Shown here piece after piece: positions 1-6,685 of a stretch of 6,685 bases of DNA (position 1 is the first letter of the stretch; every line of letters starts with the position of its first letter). A program made the position numbers and the translations under genes. This DNA is from Phycisphaerales bacterium UBA7708 (GTDB lineage: Bacteria; Planctomycetota; Phycisphaerae; Sedimentisphaerales; Anaerohalosphaeraceae), in assembly GCA_002482415.1 (NCBI GenBank), contig DLFY01000141.1, forward strand, positions 8,405 through 15,089, read 5' to 3'. Below the pieces are notes generated by a model. It was not told the origin of the DNA and searched no databases. It saw only the letters and a program-made list of their open reading frames with translations.

Positions 1-2
1 AG

Positions 3-191
3 GAAGGCAATCGCAAATGCTGTCTGCAGGTCGATGACCTGCTTGGCCAGCAGCAGGTTGTCATCAAGAGCATCAGCGGCCTGGGCAACATCAAAGGGGT
101 GTCCGGCGGCGCCGTCATGGGAGACGGCAGGGTCAGCCTGATCCTCGACATCCCCGGTCTGATTGCATTGGCTCAAACGCAAATGTATTAA
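3..191 (+). CDS. cheA: Chemotaxis histidine kinase CheA, C-terminal end (5' partial)
   Basis: Only the last 62 codons are present; the reading frame is open to the left edge and ends at TAA 189-191. The translated piece reads ...LQVDDLLGQQQVVIKSI, then a short loop, then SGGAVMGDGRVSLILDIPGL near the C-terminus. This is the signature end of the CheW-like regulatory (P5) domain of CheA, which docks the kinase to CheW and chemoreceptors in the signalling array. The GDGR-SLILD strand is typical of CheA rather than of free CheW, and the directly following cheR-cheD-cheB order supports CheA. The catalytic HATPase and Hpt domains would lie upstream of the window. A CheA-like hybrid cannot be excluded from this fragment, although the protein ends soon after the P5 domain, so no receiver is fused at the C-terminus. 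Confidence 0.9.
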   Translation, partial: EGNRKCCLQVDDLLGQQQVVIKSISGLGNIKGVSGGAVMGDGRVSLILDIPGLIALAQTQMY

Positions 192-203
192 GCGAGAAAC
201 ACT

Positions 204-1055
204 ATGCTTGGATTATCTGTATTACAAGACAATATCGTTCTGACCGATCAGGAATTCGAACAGATCAGTGCGCTGGTGTATGAACACTGCGGCATCGATC
301 TGCATGACGGCAAAAAAGAACTGGTTCGTTCCCGGCTCGGCAAGCTGCTGCGCCAGAAAGAATTTTCCAGTTTTGCCGACTATTACAAATATGTCCTGTC
401 GGATTCTTCCAAGACCGCACTGACCGAGCTGACCGACGCCATCAGCACCAACCTGACGTCTTTTTTTCGGGAATCACAGCATTTTGATTTTGTATCTCAA
501 ACACTCCTGCCGGAACTGACCGCTCGAAAAACAGGCTCCGCCAGAAAAATCCGCTGCTGGAGCGCCGGCTGTTCCTCCGGTGAAGAACCCTACACTATCG
601 CCATTACTTTGCTGGAGAATCTCCAGCAGGCCGGTGACTGGGACATCAAAATCCTGGCCACCGATATCTCCAGCCGTGTCCTGCAGCGCGCCGCCGAAGG
701 CATTTATGATGCCGAACGGGTCGCCCCCGTACCGCCGGCGGCCAAAAACCGCTATTTGTCCAAGGTACGCGGCAGCGGCCAGCCGATGTTCCAGGTCAGC
801 CCTGTACTGCAGAAGATGATTGTCTTCAAATACCTGAACCTGATGGAGCCCTGGCCGTTTAAAGGCCCCATGGATTTTATATTCTGTCGAAATGTCATGA
901 TCTATTTCGACAAGCCGACCCAGCAGAAGCTGGTCAACCGCTACTGGGACGTACTGGATCGCGGCGGCTACCTGTTCACAGGCCACTCGGAATCACTGAC
1001 GGGCATTACCCACAAATTCCGTTACGTGCAGCCGACCATCTATAGAAAGGATTAG
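204..1055 (+). CDS. cheR: Chemoreceptor glutamate methyltransferase CheR
   Basis: This 283-residue protein has the normal length for CheR, which transfers methyl groups from S-adenosylmethionine to glutamates on chemoreceptors during adaptation. Residues 10-80 form the helical N-terminal domain. The family motif STNLTSFFRE is at 81-90. The SAM-binding motif I, WSAGCSSGEEPYT, is at 119-131, with the acidic LATDIS segment at 151-156. LNLMEPWP is at 211-218, FCRNVMIYF at 227-235, and the closing GGYLFTGHSESL at 254-265. All expected SAM-site motifs are present, so the enzyme should be active. The start ATG lies 12 nt after the cheA stop with only a weak ribosome-binding site, which suggests translational coupling to cheA. 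The loop of the small beta-subdomain (about residues 184-203) reads RGSGQPMFQV and is about two residues shorter than the E. coli CheR loop as I recall it. Identification is firm; receptor-tether dependence is unknown. Confidence 0.96.
   Translation: MLGLSVLQDNIVLTDQEFEQISALVYEHCGIDLHDGKKELVRSRLGKLLRQKEFSSFADYYKYVLSDSSKTALTELTDAISTNLTSFFRESQHFDFVSQTLLPELTARKTGSARKIRCWSAGCSSGEEPYTIAITLLENLQQAGDWDIKILATDISSRVLQRAAEGIYDAERVAPVPPAAKNRYLSKVRGSGQPMFQVSPVLQKMIVFKYLNLMEPWPFKGPMDFIFCRNVMIYFDKPTQQKLVNRYWDVLDRGGYLFTGHSESLTGITHKFRYVQPTIYRKD
1046..1051 (+). promoter_or_regulatory. Ribosome-binding site of cheD, inside the end of cheR
   Basis: The purine stretch AAAGGA lies in the last codons of cheR, 11 nt before the cheD ATG at 1063. 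A second AGG abuts the ATG but is too close to serve. The site supports 1063 as the start and implies that cheR and cheD translation are linked. Confidence 0.5.
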
Positions 1056-1062
1056 GGCCAGG

Positions 1063-2617
<1,555 letters not shown>

Positions 2618-2629
2618 AAACACCATTTG

Positions 2630-2636
2630 AAAAGGG
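2630..2636 (+). promoter_or_regulatory. Ribosome-binding site of the CHASE4 kinase gene
   Basis: AAAAGGG lies 6 nt before the ATG at 2643, in the 25-nt gap after cheB. It supports that start. The gap is too short for an evident independent promoter and shows no hairpin, so read-through from cheB is expected. Confidence 0.6.
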
Positions 2637-2642
2637 CTGTAA

Positions 2643-4550
2643 ATGTCGCTGCGGAACAAAATTTTGTCAATCCTGCTGATTGCAGGCATGTGTTACGGCC
2701 TCGTTGATCTGGCAGTCCAGAAGTGGATTATCCTGCCCAGTTTCGAAGAGGTGGAAAACAACCGTGCCCAAATCAACATGGACCGCTGCATTCTCGCTTT
2801 AAAAAATGAAGTGGACCATCTGAATCGCTTCTGCTACGACTGGTCGGCCTGGGATGACTCCGCCCTGTATGTCCAGGGCAAAAAAGAAGATTTCATCAAG
2901 CAAACCATTTCAGACGAAGTGTTTCTTACCCAGCATCTGAATGCCATGATATTTCTTGACGCCAAAGGCAACTATGTGTGGGGCCAGACCGTCAAACTCG
3001 GCGAAGAGGAAATCACTCCTCTGGAAATCAAAGAATTATCCCCGGAAAATTTATGCCGTAATACCACACTGATTAATCATCCCGAACCGGACCATTCCGT
3101 GGCCGGAGTCCTCCTCACTTCCGCCGGCCCCCTCATGATCAGCTCACGCCCAATCACCAACAATCTCAACACGGCACCGATTGTCGGCACACTGATCATA
3201 GCCCGCCTGGTGAATGATGAAATGATGAATCCCCTCAGTAAACAGACCCAGGTGGATTTTGAATGGTGGAGCCTGGCTTCGTCCGCCACGCAGCAGGCCC
3301 TGCAGCCGTATTTATCCAAACTGACCTCATCGGAGTCTTCTTTTCTTGAAAAATCCGCGGATGAAAATATTGTCGCGGTGTACCGGACATTCCCCGATAT
3401 TCACCAGCACAACTCATTGCTCATCAAAGCCAAAACTCCCCGCGACATCACCGCCAAAGGCATTGCCTCCGTCCGTTTCGCTCTGTTTTCTCTGCTGGGC
3501 GGCGGATGCGTAATTCTGGTGGTTTTGCTGGTCATGCTCGAGAAAATCATTATCAAACCCCTCAGCATTGTCAACCATTTTGCTCTTGAAATCGGCCGCT
3601 CCGGCGACCTGACCAGCCGTATCCATTTGAACAGCCGGGATGAAATCGCATCGCTTGCCGATTCGTTCAACCAAATGGTCGCCCAGCTTCACCAGGCCCG
3701 CGTGGACCTGATGGAACGCTCCTATCGCGCCGGCATCGCTGAGCTGGCCTCCGGCATTCTGCACAACGTCCGCAATTCCCTGACATCGCTGCGCGTTGAA
3801 ATCGAATCCCTCAACCAGCAGATTCAGGACCTGCCGCTGCAGCATATCCGACAGGCCCGCCAGGAACTCGATAATCCCGATCTGCCGCTGCAGCGACGCA
3901 AAGAACTGGAACACTTTATGTTCATGGCCGGGCAGACCATGACCGAAACCATCGATCGGCTTGCCGACGGATTCCAGAATATCGCCAATCCCGTCGGCCA
4001 GATCGAGCAAAGCCTGATGCAGCCCGACCGACTCAGCCGCAGCGCCAATACGACCGAGCAATTCAAAATTACCGAAATCCTGCATGATTGTATCGCCCTG
4101 CTGCCCAAAGGCTCCCGACAGGATATCGACATTCGCCTGGATTCCGGACTCAACAATATCGCCCCCCTGCTCAGCAGCCGCGTCGCCCTGACGCATATTC
4201 TGTGCAATCTGCTGTCCAACAGCATCGATTCCATCCGCACTGCCGGCGTCAACGGCATCATCACCATCAAGGGCGGCCTGGATACCCTCGTCGGCAAACG
4301 CGTCCTTCATATCGTGGTCCAGGACAACGGATGCGGCATTACCGAAGACCAGCTCAAACAGATTTTCCAGCGAGGCTTTACCACCAAGCAAACCGGCACT
4401 CGCGGCATGGGCCTGCACTGGTGCGCCAATACCATCAACGCCATGAACGGCCGTATCTGGGCCGAAAGCCGCGGCACCAATCAGGGCGCCGCATTCCATA
4501 TCTTGTTTCCCTATGAAGCAGCCGCCGAGACCATTGGATTCAGCGTATGA
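2643..4550 (+). CDS. Membrane-bound CHASE4-HAMP sensor histidine kinase with HN-type H-box
   Basis: This 635-residue membrane kinase should sense an extracytoplasmic cue and autophosphorylate on histidine. A first membrane helix covers about residues 7-26. The outer segment of about 245 residues begins with CHASE4 features: DWSAWDD at 66-72, then FLDAKGNYVWGQ at 104-115. It ends with a KTPRDITAKG stretch before a second membrane helix at about 276-299. A HAMP linker follows at about 300-353 (IIIKPLSIVNHF ... RDEIASLADSFNQM). The dimerisation/phosphoacceptor region has ASGILHNVRNSL at 369-380 with likely phospho-histidine H374. This belongs to the 'LHN..N' class rather than the common SHELRTPL type. 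The ATPase domain shows N-box CNLLSNSIDSI (521-531), G1 DNGCGI (561-566), FQRGFTTK (575-582) and G2 RGMGL (587-591). The signal is unknown; CHASE4 ligands are generally uncharacterised. It overlaps the next gene by 4 nt, which suggests the two products act together. Confidence 0.9.
   Translation: MSLRNKILSILLIAGMCYGLVDLAVQKWIILPSFEEVENNRAQINMDRCILALKNEVDHLNRFCYDWSAWDDSALYVQGKKEDFIKQTISDEVFLTQHLNAMIFLDAKGNYVWGQTVKLGEEEITPLEIKELSPENLCRNTTLINHPEPDHSVAGVLLTSAGPLMISSRPITNNLNTAPIVGTLIIARLVNDEMMNPLSKQTQVDFEWWSLASSATQQALQPYLSKLTSSESSFLEKSADENIVAVYRTFPDIHQHNSLLIKAKTPRDITAKGIASVRFALFSLLGGGCVILVVLLVMLEKIIIKPLSIVNHFALEIGRSGDLTSRIHLNSRDEIASLADSFNQMVAQLHQARVDLMERSYRAGIAELASGILHNVRNSLTSLRVEIESLNQQIQDLPLQHIRQARQELDNPDLPLQRRKELEHFMFMAGQTMTETIDRLADGFQNIANPVGQIEQSLMQPDRLSRSANTTEQFKITEILHDCIALLPKGSRQDIDIRLDSGLNNIAPLLSSRVALTHILCNLLSNSIDSIRTAGVNGIITIKGGLDTLVGKRVLHIVVQDNGCGITEDQLKQIFQRGFTTKQTGTRGMGLHWCANTINAMNGRIWAESRGTNQGAAFHILFPYEAAAETIGFSV
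3828..3893 (+). repeat. Short in-frame direct repeat inside the CHASE4 kinase gene
   Basis: The 15-mer GAYCTGCCGCTGCAG occurs at 3828-3842 and 3879-3893, differing only at the Y position and offset by exactly 51 nt (17 codons). It encodes DLPLQ twice (residues 396-400 and 413-417). Each copy is followed by a charged helix-like stretch (RQARQEL and RRKELEHF). It may be a small duplication in the long second helix of the dimerisation domain, or simply shared codon choice in similar heptads. Confidence 0.45.
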
Positions 4551-5899
4551 GCAGCCCGAATACCAAATTATTTCGCATCCTCATCGCCGATGATGAAGGT
4601 CCTGTTCGGCAATCATACCAGAAGATACTCTGCCCTGTTCAGCAAGACAGCCGCAGTCTATCCAAAACTCTCGACATGGCCGCCGCCTTATTCAGTCACA
4701 ACAGCACCGACGAGGATGTCGTTGAAGACGTCGATATCGCCTTTGACCTGACACTATGCAGCCAGGCCGAGCAAGCCATTGAAGCTGTCGCCCGTTCAAT
4801 CGCCGAAAACGCCCCGTATTCGGTCGCTTTTCTTGATATGCGGATGCCTCCGGGCCGTGACGGCCTGTGGGCCGCCGAACAAATCCGCAAGCTTGATGGT
4901 GATATGGAAATTGTCTTTGTTACGGGCTTTTCAGATGTCCATCCTCGACAAATCGTCCGCCAGGTTGGCCCTGCCGACAAGATATTTTACATCCAAAAAC
5001 CGTTCTCGTTTACCGAACTCTATCAGACCGCAGTTGCCCTGTCCACCAAGTGGACCAATGCTCGCGAGCTGAAGTCCCTCTACACACAGATTGAACAAAA
5101 AGTCCAGGCCCGCACCGCGGAACTGGAACAGGCCAACCGTGAATTGCAAAAAATGGAACAAATCAAAAGCGATCTGGCCATCACTGTATCGCATGAATTG
5201 CGGACCCCGCTGACTATCTTCCGTAATTTGTTATCGAATCTGAAAGCGGGAGTGATGGGTCCGATTACACCACGCCAGAGCGAGGCAATTGGTCTGGCCG
5301 ACATGGAAATCAAACGCCTCGGGCGGATTCTCAATGATTTTGTCGATATCAGCAGTCTCGAAGCCGGCCACGTCGATATGGACATCCGCCCGCACACAAT
5401 CCAGACCATTGCCGAGTATGCCATACGCATCCTGACGCCGATATTAAAAGACAAGAATATCGCCTATACCCTCGATATTCCTGACCAGCAAATCGTCATC
5501 ATGGCCGATATCGACCGCACCGTACAGATTCTCGACAAGCTCATCGATAACGCCATCCGCTACGGCAATCCGGACAATCCCGCGTTTGTGCTGCGCATTA
5601 CCGACCTGGACGACTGCGTCCGCATCGACGTGGAAGACAATGGCAAAGGCATCCAGTCCGACGACATCAGCCGCCTGTTCAATCGATTTGTCCAGATCGA
5701 AAAACAGCTCGGCGCCGGCTATCACGGCACGGGTCTGGGACTGCCCATCAGCAAAAAACTTGTCGAAATGCAGAAAGGCCGCATCTGGGTCGAAAACAAA
5801 CCCCTCGGCGGAGCCTGTTTCAGCTTCACCCTGCCCAAAATCTGGACTATCGCCCCCGCCGCAGTTAAGACGAAAACAACCACATCTACCACGGCCTGA
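4547..5899 (+). CDS. Receiver-histidine kinase hybrid (N-terminal REC, HisKA, HATPase), soluble
   Basis: This 450-residue protein has no membrane segment or signal peptide. It starts with a receiver domain (about 8-168): acidic residues D15 and D16, phosphoacceptor D97 in AFLDMRMPPGRDG, T126 in IVFVTGFSD and K151 in IQKPFSF. A coiled-coil linker spans about 170-207. The HisKA box VSHELRTPL at 214-222 carries H216. The HATPase domain has N-box LIDNAIRYG (332-340), G1 DNGKGI (364-369), FNRFVQ (378-383) and G2 GTGLGLPISKKLVE (394-407). The distance from D16 to D97 is about 35 residues longer than in a CheY-type receiver, because of an acidic insertion at about 29-65. The last ten residues are a Thr/Lys-rich tail of no evident function. 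Translation is probably coupled to the CHASE4 kinase by the ATGA overlap. The receiver is a plausible target of that kinase and could control this protein's own kinase activity. Its phosphoryl acceptor is not encoded in the window. Confidence 0.9.
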   Translation: MSSPNTKLFRILIADDEGPVRQSYQKILCPVQQDSRSLSKTLDMAAALFSHNSTDEDVVEDVDIAFDLTLCSQAEQAIEAVARSIAENAPYSVAFLDMRMPPGRDGLWAAEQIRKLDGDMEIVFVTGFSDVHPRQIVRQVGPADKIFYIQKPFSFTELYQTAVALSTKWTNARELKSLYTQIEQKVQARTAELEQANRELQKMEQIKSDLAITVSHELRTPLTIFRNLLSNLKAGVMGPITPRQSEAIGLADMEIKRLGRILNDFVDISSLEAGHVDMDIRPHTIQTIAEYAIRILTPILKDKNIAYTLDIPDQQIVIMADIDRTVQILDKLIDNAIRYGNPDNPAFVLRITDLDDCVRIDVEDNGKGIQSDDISRLFNRFVQIEKQLGAGYHGTGLGLPISKKLVEMQKGRIWVENKPLGGACFSFTLPKIWTIAPAAVKTKTTTSTTA

Positions 5900-5927
5900 T
5901 CGCTCAGCCGAATAGCAGCTCACATGT

Positions 5928-6685
5928 TCAGTACTTCATCCAGTTTTGCGACATCCTGGAAAATTCATGCAGGTTGACAACACAATTGCCGTCTGTATCT
6001 ATTCCTGAAGTCAAAGCACAATCGTCAATCAACCACAAATGAGCAAAGTCAGCTATATCTTCACCCGAGATGAGTCCGTCGCCGTTAAAATCACCATACA
6101 GCCACTGGTATTGGGATGTGAAGTACCAAACCGGCCCGGGATGACGCACAATTGCACCTCCGGCCTTGTGTTCATTGGTAACGACACGCCAGAAATACCC
6201 GGCATTACTGCTCAAGTCTGTCGGATTATATGTATTTTCACTCAAACCGGACACAACCCGGGCGTTGGCGTTCATCGCATTTACCTGGGCATAATCTTCA
6301 CTCAGATATACATCGAACGTCCAGCCTTTCGATTGCCAATTTGCCTCCGCGGATGTCCACGACAGGTTCTGGTCAGGCCCCACTGAGTGAGCCCACAGGG
6401 CGGGCACTGGATTATAGACGGACTGATAAAGCCGTACATTGTCGAATTTGTAGTAGGACCAGTGGTACCCCATGGGCCTGAACCGAACACGAAGTTTCCT
6501 GCCGACCGCGGCCGGAACCGTGCTTGCATCGGCACTCAAAGTGAAAGGTATCCATTGAGAGGTTGCACCCCCGGTCACAAATTTGGTGGTGGCAATCAGG
6601 CCGGTATCGCCGGCATTATTCGGATTGTAATAAGAAATATCCGCATTCACTTCATGCGATCCCCATCCGTTTTCCGACCAGTAAT
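5928..6685 (-). CDS. Secreted dockerin-type protein with Fn3-like and carbohydrate-binding-like regions (5' partial)
   Basis: The frame is open from the right edge (reading YWSENGWGSHEVNAD...) to TGA at 5928-5930, giving about 251 residues of the C-terminal part; the true start lies outside the window. Region 1 (about 6430-6685) ends in YKFDNVRLYQS and resembles the tail of a jelly-roll binding domain. Region 2 (about 6110-6420) is Fn3-like: LSWTSAEANW, WTFDVYLSED, YFWRVVTNE and a closing VWYFTS. Region 3 (about 5940-6095) is a dockerin pair with two calcium loops. The first loop is D-F-N-G-D-G-L-I-S-G-E-D and the second is D-T-D-G-N-C-V-V-N-L-H-E; all ligand positions are acceptable. Two cysteines, one between the loops and one in the second, might form a disulfide. 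Such proteins are normally exported and anchored or assembled outside the cell. No enzyme domain is seen, so a hydrolase or surface-protein role is open. It converges on the che operon and is probably unrelated to it. Confidence 0.85.
   Translation of the reverse strand, partial: YWSENGWGSHEVNADISYYNPNNAGDTGLIATTKFVTGGATSQWIPFTLSADASTVPAAVGRKLRVRFRPMGYHWSYYKFDNVRLYQSVYNPVPALWAHSVGPDQNLSWTSAEANWQSKGWTFDVYLSEDYAQVNAMNANARVVSGLSENTYNPTDLSSNAGYFWRVVTNEHKAGGAIVRHPGPVWYFTSQYQWLYGDFNGDGLISGEDIADFAHLWLIDDCALTSGIDTDGNCVVNLHEFSRMSQNWMKY

Noticed and set aside
2618..2642. A promoter for the kinase pair between cheB and 2643
   Set aside because: The 25-nt gap contains a ribosome-binding site but no room for convincing -35 and -10 boxes. 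A promoter inside cheB cannot be excluded but is not visible.
3414..4499. A 361-codon open frame on the - strand opposite the CHASE4 kinase gene
   Set aside because: It lies entirely antisense to a gene with clear kinase motifs. Its Gly/Asp/Ala/His-rich composition is what GC-rich third codon positions produce, and no domain is recognisable.
4088..4516. A 142-codon + strand frame inside the CHASE4 kinase gene
   Set aside because: It is an out-of-frame reading of the ATPase domain, rich in Pro/Arg/His/Gln, with no recognisable motif.
5893..5909. Possible terminator hairpin GGCCTGA-TCGC-TCAGCC at the stop codon of the REC-kinase
   Set aside because: The stem is only six pairs with a bulge, overlaps the stop codon, and has no T-run on either side. 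It is too weak to call a terminator.
6648..6650. GTG codon as the start of the dockerin gene
   Set aside because: The frame stays open upstream to the window edge and the residues before it continue the same domain style (Trp/Gly/Asn-rich), with no signal peptide after the GTG. The gene is cut by the window edge.

Overview
This window holds the end of a chemotaxis adaptation operon, extended by a pair of unusual sensor kinases, and then a convergent gene for a secreted dockerin-type protein. The organism is most likely a member of the Planctomycetota, probably a Phycisphaerae-like anaerobe. This is an inference from the reverse-strand gene, whose C-terminus joins an Fn3-like 'FWRV ... VWYFTS' module to a GDFNGDG-type dockerin pair, an architecture I associate with that group. 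The chemotaxis genes do not fix the taxonomy.

Layout on the + strand: positions 3-191 encode the C-terminal CheW-like end of CheA. cheR (204-1055), cheD (1063-1554) and cheB (1565-2617) follow with gaps of only 7-12 nt. Next comes a membrane sensor histidine kinase with a CHASE4 domain (2643-4550), 25 nt after cheB. A soluble REC-histidine kinase (4547-5899) overlaps its stop codon in an ATGA junction. No promoter or terminator is evident between any of these genes, so all six probably share one transcript that begins upstream of the window. On the - strand, 5928-6685 is the 3' part of a secreted dockerin protein gene whose start lies beyond the right edge. The two transcription units converge across 28 nt.

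How they work together: CheA phosphorylates CheB (and a CheY not seen here). CheR methylates chemoreceptors, phospho-CheB demethylates and deamidates them, and CheD deamidates receptor glutamines, so CheR, CheD and CheB form a full receptor-modification module. The catalytic residues I can identify in all three are intact. The two downstream kinases look like a linked relay. The CHASE4 kinase has an HN-type H-box and senses an extracytoplasmic signal. It may phosphorylate the receiver of its overlapping partner, which carries its own HisKA/HATPase kinase and an unusually large insertion early in the receiver fold. The output of that second kinase is not encoded here. Its place in a che operon raises the possibility of cross-talk with chemotaxis, which is the most interesting open point in the window.
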